From assembly GCA_039028695.1 (NCBI GenBank), contig JBCCHN010000001.1:1-64000 (forward strand): a DNA stretch of 64,000 nucleotides, read 5' to 3'. This stretch comes from JANQKX01 sp039028695. Its GTDB lineage: Bacteria > Pseudomonadota > Alphaproteobacteria > Kiloniellales > Kiloniellaceae. Made by a program: the position numbers and the translations under genes. The notes beneath the pieces were generated by a model that was not told the origin of the DNA, searched no databases, and worked only from the letters and a program-made list of their open reading frames with translations. Shown here one piece after another: positions 44,080-53,266 of the stretch. The first letter of the stretch is position 1, and every line of letters starts with the position of its first letter.

Positions 44080-45231
44080 CTATTCTGCCGGCACCGGTTG
44101 GGCACCGGAACTGGGATCGCTTTTTTGCGGTGGTTTCACAAAAAGATTCCTCAATCGCCTGAACCCTTCCATGAGGCCACCCGGCAGGAAAATAACAATC
44201 ACCATGAAGAGAGCACCCAAGGTTAAATGCCAGCCATCTCCGACAAACAGCGAAGAAAGGGACACCATCACGTGCTGAAGAGCCTCGGGCAGGAAGTCAA
44301 AGGTTCTGTTGAGGATGCCTTCGTTAAAGGCAGAAAAGATGTTCTCGAAGTACTTGATGACACCGGCACCGATAACGGGCCCGAGCAAGGTTCCCGCACC
44401 GCCCAGGATGGTCATAAGCACCACCTCGCCCGAGGCCGTCCATTGCATGCGCTCGGCGCCCGCCAGCGGATCGGTTACCGCCATCAGGCCTCCGGCAAGG
44501 CCAGCGTACATGCCCGAGATCACAAAAGCTGCCATCGCATAGGGGCGCGTGTTCAGGCCCGTGTAGTTCATGCGATTCTGGTTAGACTTGACCGCCCGCA
44601 ACATCATGCCAAACGGCGAGCGGAAGATCCGCATCGAGATATAAAAGCAGATGATCAGCACAACGGCGCAGAAGTAAAAACCCGAGTAACCGGTCATCGG
44701 GATCCCAAACAGGTCGGACGATGGCAGAACCCCACCGTAGTCACGACCGAAGACAGCGGTATCGAGCCAACGCGGATCCGACTGGACGAGTTGTAAGCCC
44801 GTCTCGCCGTTGGTTACCGGCGTCAGCACATTGTATGCGAGGTTGTAACTCATCTGTGCGAACGCCAGCGTCAGAATAGAGAAATAGATCCCTGAGCGCC
44901 GCAGGCAAATGAATCCGATGATTAGGGCGAACAGTCCACCCAACAAGACCGCCATGAGGATCGCCGGGATCGGATTCATCGAGAAAAGCTTGAACATCCA
45001 GACGGCGGTGTAAGAGCCCAGCCCCAGGAAGGCCGCGTGTCCGAAAGACAAGTATCCCGTCAAGCCGAATAGAATGTTGAAGCCGATGGCGAAGATCCCA
45101 AAGATTGCAAACTTCTGCAGCAGATCCGGATAACCGGCGCCGAGCGGGGCCAGAAGAATGGGCCCGGCCAGCACGGCGGCGGCGAAACAGACCAGCGTGA
45201 TTAGGTCGGACTTTTTGTTCGAAGTGGTCAT
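44080..45231 (-). CDS. livM: Branched-chain amino acid ABC transporter permease LivM
   Basis: 383 residues, about ten membrane helices. The LivM core pattern FGLTGYLSFGHAAFLGLGSY is near residue 56, with GIYFSILTLAFAQMSYNLAY near 113 and the coupling segment LGGAGTLLGPVIGAGVIKYF near 281. It forms the channel with LivH (stop three bases upstream). It is longer than E. coli-type LivM only in its C-terminal tail, which is typical of alphaproteobacteria. Confidence 0.9.
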   Translation of the reverse strand: MTTSNKKSDLITLVCFAAAVLAGPILLAPLGAGYPDLLQKFAIFGIFAIGFNILFGLTGYLSFGHAAFLGLGSYTAVWMFKLFSMNPIPAILMAVLLGGLFALIIGFICLRRSGIYFSILTLAFAQMSYNLAYNVLTPVTNGETGLQLVQSDPRWLDTAVFGRDYGGVLPSSDLFGIPMTGYSGFYFCAVVLIICFYISMRIFRSPFGMMLRAVKSNQNRMNYTGLNTRPYAMAAFVISGMYAGLAGGLMAVTDPLAGAERMQWTASGEVVLMTILGGAGTLLGPVIGAGVIKYFENIFSAFNEGILNRTFDFLPEALQHVMVSLSSLFVGDGWHLTLGALFMVIVIFLPGGLMEGFRRLRNLFVKPPQKSDPSSGAQPVPAE

Positions 45232-45234
45232 GGC

Positions 45235-46263
45235 TCAGTTCTCCATCACGCCTTTGCGGCCCATCAGGCCACGGGGACGGACCAGCAGGATAATCACCGC
45301 GATGAGATAGATGATAATCTGGTCGATGCCCGGGAAGATCGCCTTGACTTCGTTCATCGATGCGAAGCTCTGCACGATCCCCAGCAGGAACCCGGCGGCG
45401 ACAGCGCCGCCCAGCGACCCCATCCCGCCAACTACGACGACCACAAAGCTCAGCACTAGGAAGTCCAGACCCCAGTGGTAATCGGGCGGCTGGATCGGCG
45501 TGTACATCACACCCGCCAGTCCGGCCACCACGGCCGCCAGGCCAAAAACGATCGTGAAGCGGCGATCGATATTGATCCCCAGCAGACCCACGGTTTCGCG
45601 GTCCGCCATACCGGCCCGTACGACCATGCCAAAAGTGGTGAACTGGAGGAAGGAAAAGACGCCGCCGATCACCAGAAGCGAGAACAGGAAATAGACCAGC
45701 CGCCACGCGGGATAAGGAACAGCCCCCGGTTCGAGCCCGATGAGCACACCAAAGTCGACCATGCCAGAAAACATTTCAGGCGCCGACTGCGGAATCGGGT
45801 TCGCGCCATAAAATTTCTTGACGATTTCACCCAGCACGATCGCCAGACCAAAAGTCACCAGGATCTGTTCAGCGTGCGGACGCTTGTAGAAAAAGCGGAT
45901 AAGGCCACGCTCCATCGCGATACCGATCACCAGCATTACGGGGATAGCGATCAGAATCGAAACAGGAACAGAGTAATTGAGAAGCGCCGTCCCGAAATCT
46001 CCGAACCACGCCTCGACATAGGGCGTGCGGATCTCCATGGGTGTACCCCAGGCGGTCAGTTGGTTCGGGTCCTCAGCAACCATCTCGAGACCCAGCAGGG
46101 TCTTGGTGGTCACGGCGACGAAGGCGCCCAGCATGAATAGCGCACCATGTGCGAAATTCACGACGCCCAGCGTGCCAAAAATGATGGTCAGGCCAAGTGC
46201 AATAAGCGAGTAAGCGCCGCCTTTATCCAAACCATTGAGAATCTGTAGTAGGATGGCATCCAT
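45235..46263 (-). CDS. livH: Branched-chain amino acid ABC transporter permease LivH
   Basis: 342 residues, about eight helices. It begins DAILLQILNGLDKGGAYSLI, with GLTIIFGTLGVVNFAHGALF (LivH signature) and YTPIQPPDYHWGLDFLVLSF. A loop of about 35 residues after helix 2 (VAEDPNQLTAWGTPMEIRTP) is longer than in the shortest LivH proteins. It pairs with LivM, three bases downstream. Confidence 0.9.
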   Translation of the reverse strand: MDAILLQILNGLDKGGAYSLIALGLTIIFGTLGVVNFAHGALFMLGAFVAVTTKTLLGLEMVAEDPNQLTAWGTPMEIRTPYVEAWFGDFGTALLNYSVPVSILIAIPVMLVIGIAMERGLIRFFYKRPHAEQILVTFGLAIVLGEIVKKFYGANPIPQSAPEMFSGMVDFGVLIGLEPGAVPYPAWRLVYFLFSLLVIGGVFSFLQFTTFGMVVRAGMADRETVGLLGINIDRRFTIVFGLAAVVAGLAGVMYTPIQPPDYHWGLDFLVLSFVVVVVGGMGSLGGAVAAGFLLGIVQSFASMNEVKAIFPGIDQIIIYLIAVIILLVRPRGLMGRKGVMEN

Positions 46264-46283
46264 CGTTCAATCACCCCGATTTA

Positions 46284-46319
46284 TGTGGTTGTCTCCGGCA
46301 CCTGCCGAAGACAACCACA
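46284..46319 (-). other. Strong intercistronic stem-loop between binding-protein gene and livH
   Basis: TGTGGTTGTCTCCGGCA (46284-46300) pairs with 46303-46319 over 17 positions with one G-A change, so the loop is very tight and the hairpin long. It lies 38 bases after the binding-protein stop with no T tract. Likely roles are 3'-end protection or partial attenuation, giving more binding protein than permease. Confidence 0.55.
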
Positions 46320-46356
46320 CTGATTGTAAACGATACGTCGTAGCTAACTTTTGAGC

Positions 46357-47700
46357 TTACGCGGCGCCGTCGTTGATCGCGCCCTTGTTACAGCCCAGCT
46401 TGTCGGTCGGGTATTCGACCTGCGCGCGCGGCGTAACTTCAACGACTTCGAGAACGTCGAACTTGGAGCTCGGGTTTTCTTTACCCTTCACGACCAATAC
46501 GTCCTTGAAGCACTGGTTGTCCGCACCGCGGTAGGTGGTCGGGCCGTTGCCCAGGCCGTCGAAGTCGAAGTCGGCAAGTGCGGCGCCGACGCCCGACGGG
46601 CGGAAGGTACCGGCACGCTGACAGGCATCGGCATAGAGCAGAGCCTGGCAGTAGGTGGTGTGCGCGGCCTGGGACGGCGGGAAGCCGTACTTTTGGCCGA
46701 ACGACTTGACGAAGGCCTGGCTGCCCTCATCCTGAAGGGACCAATGCCAGTTCGTCGAACCGTAGATACCCTTAACATTTTCACCCGCACCCTGGGCCAT
46801 CAGGCGACTATACAGCGGCACCACGATGCCGAAGTCCTTACCATTAGCCTGACGGTCGCGCAGACCGAACTGGACCGCCTGGGTCAACGAGTTGACCATG
46901 TCGCGGCCGTAGTGGTTCAGAACCAGAACGTCGGCGTCCGAATTCAGCACCGGCGTGATGTACTGTGAGAAGTCACCAGCACCCAGCGGCGTGCGGACCG
47001 CAGCTGCAGTGTTCCAGCCCAACTCTTCCGAGTACTTCTGGATCGAACCTTCTTGGCTCCAGCCCCAGTTATAGTCGGCGGTCAAGTGATAGGCCACACG
47101 ATCAGACCCGAACTGGTTCTTCAGCACCGGTGCCAGCGCCGCGCCGGTCATCTCGGTGTTGAAGAAGTGACGGAAGCCGTTGGCGCGGCAGTCCTTGCCG
47201 GTGGTGTCATTGGCGTGCGTCAAGCCGGCCATGAAAATGATACCGGCCGTCTGGCAGTAGTCCTGCACAGCCACGGCCACACCCGAAGACGAGCCGCCAG
47301 TGATCATAATGGCGCCGTCTTTCTCGACCATGCGCTTGGCGCTGGCACGAGCGGCGTCCGACTTGGTCTGGGTGTCACCTGTGACAAAAACGACTTTCTT
47401 GCCGTTAATGCCGTCGCCCTTCAGCTCTTTCGAGCTGAATGTGTTCAGCATGCCGCCATCGCCTTCGCCATTGATGTGCTCGACGGCCAACTCGTAGGCC
47501 CGCAGCTCGTCCGCGCCTTCGTCGGCATAGGCGCCGGTCTGCGGCACGTTGAAGCCAAGGGTGACGGTGGAGCCGGTCGGCTCGTTAGTATATTCAGCTG
47601 CCCAAGAGGGTTTGATCAAAACGGTCGGTGCCGCCAAGGTAACACCTGCCAAAGCCGATTTTTTCAACAGGCTCCGGCGGGTCGTGGAAAATTTGCTCAT
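46357..47700 (-). CDS. Branched-chain amino acid-type periplasmic binding protein
   Basis: 447 residues. Signal sequence with a twin-arginine pattern (SKFSTTRRSLLKKSALAGVT, about 2-21) and a likely cut after PSWA. The mature protein is a type I periplasmic binding fold of the LivJ/UrtA class (TVTLGFNVPQTGAYADEG near 45; VVFVTGDTQTKSDAARASAK near 105). It is longer than LivJ (about 345 mature residues), as in the alphaproteobacterial Peripla_BP_6 group. First gene of the liv operon. The real ligand (branched-chain amino acid, amide or other) is unproven. Confidence 0.88.
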   Translation of the reverse strand: MSKFSTTRRSLLKKSALAGVTLAAPTVLIKPSWAAEYTNEPTGSTVTLGFNVPQTGAYADEGADELRAYELAVEHINGEGDGGMLNTFSSKELKGDGINGKKVVFVTGDTQTKSDAARASAKRMVEKDGAIMITGGSSSGVAVAVQDYCQTAGIIFMAGLTHANDTTGKDCRANGFRHFFNTEMTGAALAPVLKNQFGSDRVAYHLTADYNWGWSQEGSIQKYSEELGWNTAAAVRTPLGAGDFSQYITPVLNSDADVLVLNHYGRDMVNSLTQAVQFGLRDRQANGKDFGIVVPLYSRLMAQGAGENVKGIYGSTNWHWSLQDEGSQAFVKSFGQKYGFPPSQAAHTTYCQALLYADACQRAGTFRPSGVGAALADFDFDGLGNGPTTYRGADNQCFKDVLVVKGKENPSSKFDVLEVVEVTPRAQVEYPTDKLGCNKGAINDGAA

Positions 47701-47977
47701 TCTAAAGTCTCCCTAGAATAGATCCTCGTCAAAGAGGTGTTTCCCGTTCATAGACTCGAAACCGCTTTCTCCAAAACATTTGGCCCCATGATGAATCGGT
47801 TTCGTTGACAGGACGATGGAGGCGCCCGCTGGAAAGGTGGCAGAAATTTGTCAAAGATGAAATAAGTAATTGAGATTAAAGAGATTTTTTGTAAATTTAT
47901 TTCATCTAGTCAAGATATTATTGTAAATACTTGACAAAAAGATATGCTAAGTCGCTGATTTGGTGAAAGTTTGGTTA
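47701..47977. promoter_or_regulatory. AT-rich divergent regulatory region, nested repeats
   Basis: The gap between the liv binding-protein gene and the ScfR-like gene contains GATGAAATAA (47856-47865) and its exact complement TTATTTCATC (47897-47906). An outer pair TTTGTCAA (47847-47854) and TTGACAAA (starting 47941) flanks these, and a direct repeat TTGTAAAT occurs at 47889 and 47931. The outer TTGACA could also be a -35 box. The region is likely to hold sites for the regulator just downstream. Confidence 0.5.
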
Positions 47978-49372
47978 ATGCTTCAATCCTTCGTCGGACC
48001 TCGAATTCGTCAGCACCGTCGGGACTTAGGCCTATCCCAGTCGGGCTTGGCCAAGGCCGTGGGTATTTCCCCCGCCTATATGAATCTGATCGAATCGAAT
48101 AAGCGCACCGTGGCGGGCGCATTGCTGCTTCGGATTGCCAAGTCCCTAAAGGTGGATATTGAAGAATTGGACGACACCAGCGAGCATCGACTGGTAGAGG
48201 AGTTGTCCGAAGTGGCCCACCTGCCTTCCCTGGCTAAGCTTGGGATCGACAGCGGACAAACAAGCGAGTTTGTCGGCGCCTTTCCCAGCTGGGCCAGAGC
48301 AATCTCGTCGCTGGCCCAGTCGGAACAAGAGGCTATTGGCCAGGTCAGAACCCTATCGGACCGGCTATCGAACGACCCATTTTTGGGGGAAACAGTCCAT
48401 CGAATGTTGACGCGGATGGCTGCAATTTTGTCGGCCTCTGATATTATCACCGAGTTTCCGGATCTAAGTGAAGATAAACGGGACCGCTTCAACCGAATTG
48501 TTAATCAAGAGATCCATGCCCTTTCCGACGTTGGTGAGGCCCTTGCCGCCTATCTGGATCGTGTCGATACCCCTGAGCTTAATTTGACCCCACTGGACGA
48601 GGTGGAGGCCGTTTTCGAGGCAAAAGAAAATCATTTTCCCGAGATTGAGGCCCTGGCGAACACCCTCGCGGATACCCTGTTGGAGTCCAGACCTATTTCC
48701 AGACGGGATAAGGCCCTGACCTTGGTGGCGGACCGCCTTACAGGCCTAATCGACACCACGATTGCGAACCAATCGGGACTGGCAACAGCCTCGGCTCGGA
48801 GGCGCGCACGGGCCGCCCTGACCGAATACGCAGTGGGGGCGATCCTCATGCCCTTACCTGAGTTCGCGACCCGTGCCGAGGAGCTTAGATACGACATCGA
48901 AAGCCTGGCTGAGGCCTTCTCCGTAGAGTCCCAATCGGTTTGCCATCGCCTTACCGCCTTGCCACGCCGGGATGGCGTGCCGCGATTTGGCTATTTCCAA
49001 TCAAACGCCGCGGGAACGATCATCGCGAAGGTGGGCCTGGCGGGTTTGGCGTTTCCCCGCTATTCGGCGGCCTGCCCGCTTTGGGTGCTTTATCGCGCGC
49101 AACAATCACCGGAAACCCTTATCCGCCAAAGAACGCTTTTTCCCTCGGGCGACCGCTTTATTTTCCTCGCCCGGGCGCACCACCGCGGCGCCACCGGCTT
49201 TGGACGCCCTCGCCACTATCTAACCGACATGGTCGCCTTATCCGAGAGCGATGCACAATATACGGTCTATCGACCCGACACCTCAGTCGTGGTTGAGGAA
49301 GTGGGGCCAAACTGCCGCCTTTGTCCGCGGCGCAATTGCTTGCACAGGGTCGAGGATCCGCTTGCGGAATAG
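47978..49372 (+). CDS. ScfR/RamB-like XRE regulator with DUF2083-type C-terminus
   Basis: 464 residues. Residues about 5-62 are an HTH_3 domain (RQHRRDLGLSQSGLAKAVGI, then SPAYMNLIESNKRT). A helical centre follows, and the C-terminal about 150 residues contain CHRLTALPRRDGVPRFGYFQ and a Cys cluster near the end (GPNCRLCPRRNCLHRVEDP). This is the architecture of short-chain fatty acid regulators (ScfR, RamB), which control acetate/propionate genes, often sensing CoA esters. ATG 47978 is preferred; GTG 47960 adds six residues. It is co-directional with a receiver gene and a symporter-type kinase. Confidence 0.85.
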   Translation: MLQSFVGPRIRQHRRDLGLSQSGLAKAVGISPAYMNLIESNKRTVAGALLLRIAKSLKVDIEELDDTSEHRLVEELSEVAHLPSLAKLGIDSGQTSEFVGAFPSWARAISSLAQSEQEAIGQVRTLSDRLSNDPFLGETVHRMLTRMAAILSASDIITEFPDLSEDKRDRFNRIVNQEIHALSDVGEALAAYLDRVDTPELNLTPLDEVEAVFEAKENHFPEIEALANTLADTLLESRPISRRDKALTLVADRLTGLIDTTIANQSGLATASARRRARAALTEYAVGAILMPLPEFATRAEELRYDIESLAEAFSVESQSVCHRLTALPRRDGVPRFGYFQSNAAGTIIAKVGLAGLAFPRYSAACPLWVLYRAQQSPETLIRQRTLFPSGDRFIFLARAHHRGATGFGRPRHYLTDMVALSESDAQYTVYRPDTSVVVEEVGPNCRLCPRRNCLHRVEDPLAE

Positions 49373-49374
49373 GA

Positions 49375-49390
49375 GGCGCAAACTTGCGCC
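49375..49390 (+). other. Short stem-loop just after the ScfR-like gene
   Basis: GGCGCAA (49375-49381) pairs exactly with TTGCGCC (49384-49390) across a two-base loop. A short T run (ATTTTGATT) follows only about ten bases later, so it is at best a weak attenuator. Confidence 0.35.
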
Positions 49391-49480
49391 GCCGCGGCAA
49401 TTTTGATTGAATTGTGCGAACCGCATCGGCCGCGAAGCCGTGAACAAGATAAGCGGGCAAACTGTGAGGCGGAGACCATC

Positions 49481-49852
49481 ATGGCGAAGCGGGTGCTTCT
49501 GGCAGAAGATGAACCAAACATTGTAGAGGCGCTGACCTTTCTTTTGGATCGCGCGGGGTTCGAGGTGGATGTGGTGATGGATGGCCGGCAAGCCTTGGAT
49601 GCCACCTTGGCCCGGCTACCCGACGTTCTGGTCCTCGATGTCATGCTCCCTACACTGGACGGCTACGAAGTCCTTCGGCAATTGCGGGCCGATCAAAGGG
49701 CGAAATACCTGCCTGTTCTTGTCCTGACCGCCAAAGGTCAGAGCGAAGATCGGGAAACCGCGTTGGCCTGTGGCGCCGATAAATACATTACCAAGCCATT
49801 CGCCAACTCCGAAATCGTTGCAGCCGTAGAGCAGTTGGCCGGCCAGACATGA
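49481..49852 (+). CDS. Stand-alone response regulator receiver (CheY-like)
   Basis: 123 residues, receiver domain only, without an output domain. Acidic pair in LLAEDEPNIVEAL (about 7-19), phospho-acceptor Asp53 in LVLDVMLPTLDGYE, Thr in VLVLTAKGQ and Lys in KYITKPFANSE. ATG 49481 has GGAG eight bases upstream. Located between a ScfR-like regulator and the symporter-fused histidine kinase, it is the obvious phosphorylation partner of that kinase. The output must be through protein contact. Confidence 0.87.
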   Translation: MAKRVLLAEDEPNIVEALTFLLDRAGFEVDVVMDGRQALDATLARLPDVLVLDVMLPTLDGYEVLRQLRADQRAKYLPVLVLTAKGQSEDRETALACGADKYITKPFANSEIVAAVEQLAGQT

Positions 49853-49910
49853 ATAGAGAGCCGTTACTTGTTAAACAGCAACGGGTTCGTCTAAATGAGT
49901 GACAAGTTTC

Positions 49911-50177
49911 ATGAGTGATAGGGCCAACCTGCAACTGCGTCGACGCAAAATTCGCGATCGCTCTATCGCCCTGCTGCTCTTGGGCATCGTGCTTCTTCTA
50001 CCCCCGGCAGCAAACATGGCCCTAATAGATGCCCAAGTTGGCGACCTGCCTTTTGCCTTAGCCTATGTGTTTGCTGTCTGGGTATTCCTGATCATTGGTA
50101 CGGCCCTATTGTCCAGACCTCTTTTGGCAAGCGACGATAGCTCTAAAACTCCTGAGAACATCAGCCCAGAAAACTAA
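49911..50177 (+). CDS. Small two-helix membrane protein, kinase-linked
   Basis: 88 residues with two membrane helices (about 17-36 IALLLLGIVLLLPPAANMAL and 47-68) separated by a short acidic loop. It resembles in layout the DUF4212-type small subunits that precede sodium:solute symporters, though I cannot confirm the family. Its stop overlaps the ATG of the symporter-kinase (TAATG at 50175-50179), so the two are translationally coupled and it may be its subunit. ATG 49911 is chosen; a GTG at 49899 is possible. Confidence 0.7.
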   Translation: MSDRANLQLRRRKIRDRSIALLLLGIVLLLPPAANMALIDAQVGDLPFALAYVFAVWVFLIIGTALLSRPLLASDDSSKTPENISPEN

Positions 50178-52861
50178 TGTTTTCCGTCAACATTTTCCTC
50201 GCGGTTTGTCTGGGTTATGTGGCTCTGTTATTCGTCGTTGCCTTTGCTGTTGACCGTCGCACCCGACGGAACCCAATTCAGTGGCTTCAGTCCCCCGTTA
50301 TCTACACACTTTCGATTTCCATTTACTGCACATCCTGGACCTTTTATGGAGCTGTGGGCTCGGCGGCTCGCAACGGCTTGGAATTTATTACGATTTACTT
50401 AGGCCCTACACTGGTCTTCGTCGGCTGGTGGTGGATGCTACGAAAGCTGGTTCGCATCGGTAAAGCGCATCGTGTTACCTCTATTGCTGATTTGATCTCA
50501 TCGCGGTATGGAAAAAGCCCCAGTCTGGCCGTCCTGGTCACCATCATAGCAGTTATCGCGACAGCTCCATATATTGCTCTACAGCTACAATCGGTGACAC
50601 GAAGCTACCAAGTGATTGCCGGCGGTGGGGACAGCGCCTCAACAGCGTTTTGGATCGCTACCGGGCTGGCTCTTTTTGCCATTCTCTTTGGCACCCGAAA
50701 TCTGGATGCCAACGAGCGCCATCACGGTGTCGTGGCAGCCATCGCCCTGGAGGCTATCGTCAAGCTCGTCGCCCTATTGGCTGTCGGGATTTTCGCCACC
50801 TACGGCGTCGCCAACGGATTTGCGGATATCTTTGCGGACTTACCCAACGAGGCTCTAGAGGGCGCTGAAGGAATTTTTGGCCCGCGATGGGTCATCCTCA
50901 CCTTCCTTTCCGCAACGGCAATTATATGCCTTCCGCGGCAGTTCCAGGTCACCGTGGTTGAGAATATTGATGAGCGGCATTTGGCCACCGCCTCTTGGCT
51001 TTTCCCGCTTTACCTTCTAGGCATGACCATTTTTATCATGCCCATTGCATTGGTCGGCCTGAAGGTTATGCCCGAGGGCGCTAACCCCGATCTTTACGTT
51101 CTCACCCTTCCCCTGGAACAGAATCGAACTGATCTCGCGCTACTGGCGTTTTTAGGCGGCTTTTCATCGGCTACTTCCATGGTCATTGTCGCCGCCATTG
51201 CCGTTTCCACGATGGTGTCAAACCATGTGATCATGCCTCTGGCTCTGAAAGTCTTGGCGGGCAGCCATGCCGTTAGCGGCGATGTTCGCAACCTACTATT
51301 AAGCTCCCGGCGTTTTTGCATCGCGGCAATTCTGGCACTGGGCTATTTCTATTTCCGGTTCAGCAGCGGCTCGGATGCCCTGGCAGCCATCGGACTCATC
51401 GCCTTTGTCGGTGTAGCGCAATTCTTGCCCAGCCTGTTAGGGGGTATATTCTGGCGTGGTGCGACACGACCCGGCGCACTCTGTGGTTTGACGGTTGGGT
51501 TTTTGCTTTGGATTTACACTCTCTTTCTTCCCAGTTTTGGCAATGAACTCCTTTTCAGCGATAACTTTCTGAGCAATGGCCCTTGGGGCATGGGCCTCCT
51601 GCGGCCGCAAGCATTAATGGGCTTGGTCGGTTGGGACCCGCTGGTTCATGCGGTCGTGTGGAGTGTCGGCCTCAACGCTCTGACATTCGTCGTGGTCTCT
51701 AGTCTCACCAATCCCGATGCCCTGGAAAGGCTACAAGCGGGCATTTTTGTAGACGCTTTCAGGACCGCCGGCGGCACTTCCTCAAGCTTCGCAGCCGGCA
51801 CTGCACAGTCTGAAGACCTCTTCATACTTGCTCAGCGGATTTTGGGGGCTCAGCCTGCCCGCATCCTTTTTGACGAAATGGCGCGCGAGCAAGGGACGGC
51901 AACAGGCCTACCTCATCCGACAGATGCGGTGATTTCCCGTCTCGAGCGGGAACTCTCCGGCTCTATAGGGGCCGCTTCAGCCCATGCCATGGTGACCAGA
52001 ATTGCGGGTCGTCAAACCGTAGGCATGACCGAGCTTATCGATATTGCCGACGAGACCCAGCGCTTGATCGAGACCTCTCGCCAATTGGAGGAAAAATCCA
52101 ATGAGCTGGAGCAAGCCGCTCAACAACTTCGCAGTGCCAATGAGCGCCTGCGAACGCTTGATTTGCAAAAGGATGAATTCCTGAGCCAAATTTCTCACGA
52201 ACTACGCACACCCATGACCTCGATACGATCTTTCTCTGATCTTTTGCAAACTCAGCCTGAGCTATCTCTTGAAGATAGAAATCACTTCACATCGATTATA
52301 CACGGCGAGAGTTTGCGCCTGACCAGACTTTTGGACGAGATCTTGGACATTAGTCGTCTAGAGACCGGCGCAGCGACCCTCAAGTTGGAGCCGGTTGGGG
52401 TAAATCGCGCGGTCGCGCATGCACTCGATGCGGTTTTGGGGATCTCACGAAGTGCGGATGTAGAGATAAGCGTTGGGCCGGTTTCACCTGAAACCCAGGT
52501 CCTCGCCAACGGGGATCGCTTGCATCAGGTCCTGATTAATATCCTCTCAAACGCGATAAAGTACAATCATGCGCCAGAGCCGCGAATCCAAGTACGCAGC
52601 CTGGTCACTCGCGAAAAGGTCACCATCGATATTATCGACAACGGCGGCGGCGTGTCTCGAGAAGACGCGGCTATGGTGTTTGAAAAATTTGCTCGTGGCA
52701 AAAACGCCGGACAGGACCGAGGCGCCGGGCTGGGATTACCCATAAGCCTGGCCATCATGCATGCCATGAAGGGTGACCTGACAATTGAATTTGGTAAGGA
52801 CAGCACCAGCTTTTTCCGCCTTCACCTGGTGCATCATGAAAGCGTTGTCGCCTCGGCATAG
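50177..52861 (+). CDS. Sodium:solute symporter-fused histidine kinase
   Basis: 894 residues. The first about 520 residues are a twelve- to thirteen-helix sodium:solute symporter-like domain (SIYCTSWTFYGAVGSAARNG near 50, then TSIADLISSRYGKSP). A linker with coiled coil follows (about 615-665). The kinase core has H-box ISHELRTPMTSIRSF with His674, the N-box NILSNAIKYN, G1 DNGGGVS and G2 GAGLGLPIS. This is the CbrA/CrbS architecture, in which the membrane domain senses a carbon compound. CrbS-type proteins control acetyl-CoA synthetase. No C-terminal receiver is present here, but one is encoded just upstream. Confidence 0.88.
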   Translation: MFSVNIFLAVCLGYVALLFVVAFAVDRRTRRNPIQWLQSPVIYTLSISIYCTSWTFYGAVGSAARNGLEFITIYLGPTLVFVGWWWMLRKLVRIGKAHRVTSIADLISSRYGKSPSLAVLVTIIAVIATAPYIALQLQSVTRSYQVIAGGGDSASTAFWIATGLALFAILFGTRNLDANERHHGVVAAIALEAIVKLVALLAVGIFATYGVANGFADIFADLPNEALEGAEGIFGPRWVILTFLSATAIICLPRQFQVTVVENIDERHLATASWLFPLYLLGMTIFIMPIALVGLKVMPEGANPDLYVLTLPLEQNRTDLALLAFLGGFSSATSMVIVAAIAVSTMVSNHVIMPLALKVLAGSHAVSGDVRNLLLSSRRFCIAAILALGYFYFRFSSGSDALAAIGLIAFVGVAQFLPSLLGGIFWRGATRPGALCGLTVGFLLWIYTLFLPSFGNELLFSDNFLSNGPWGMGLLRPQALMGLVGWDPLVHAVVWSVGLNALTFVVVSSLTNPDALERLQAGIFVDAFRTAGGTSSSFAAGTAQSEDLFILAQRILGAQPARILFDEMAREQGTATGLPHPTDAVISRLERELSGSIGAASAHAMVTRIAGRQTVGMTELIDIADETQRLIETSRQLEEKSNELEQAAQQLRSANERLRTLDLQKDEFLSQISHELRTPMTSIRSFSDLLQTQPELSLEDRNHFTSIIHGESLRLTRLLDEILDISRLETGAATLKLEPVGVNRAVAHALDAVLGISRSADVEISVGPVSPETQVLANGDRLHQVLINILSNAIKYNHAPEPRIQVRSLVTREKVTIDIIDNGGGVSREDAAMVFEKFARGKNAGQDRGAGLGLPISLAIMHAMKGDLTIEFGKDSTSFFRLHLVHHESVVASA

Positions 52862-53266
52862 AGCCAGCTTGACCTCTGGAAAGATCGCGCCTCTAATTCT
52901 ACTAGGAGAAGCCCTTTAAAAAGCTTTTTCGAAATACGAAGAGATCAGCGTAAAAAATTGAATTTAAATAGATTTTAAACCACGCATGCTGGGCAAACTG
53001 TTCAGCTTATCTTGCACAACGCCGTTGCTAACTTGCCGGATACTGCAATCACTTGACCCTACTCAAGGGTTCGACGCGAACTGAATGCGATTGAACCTAA
53101 AAGACGATAGTCGATCGAGTTCCATTGCACTGCATCGATCCACCAAGCCAGTCCACCATCGTGTGGTCCAGGTAGCTACATCTTTTGACCACCTATTAGT
53201 GCTTTCCCGATTGCCCCACAAGACCTGCATCACGGCCGCCCCGGGGCACTCTCTTATCTGGCAGGG
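52862..53266. other. Intergenic between convergent genes
   Basis: 405 bases between the kinase stop and the amidase stop. A short palindrome AAAAAGCTTTTT lies near 52918. No gene, tRNA or convincing terminator was recognised. Confidence 0.4.

Noticed and set aside
46351..47721. Long open frames antisense to the liv binding-protein gene
   Set aside because: They mirror codon bias of a strongly coding minus-strand gene and encode no known domain; similar shadows lie opposite most GC-rich genes here.
52910..52930. AAAAAGCTTTTT palindrome after the kinase gene, as a terminator
   Set aside because: The stem has no GC-rich part, so it would not act as an intrinsic terminator.
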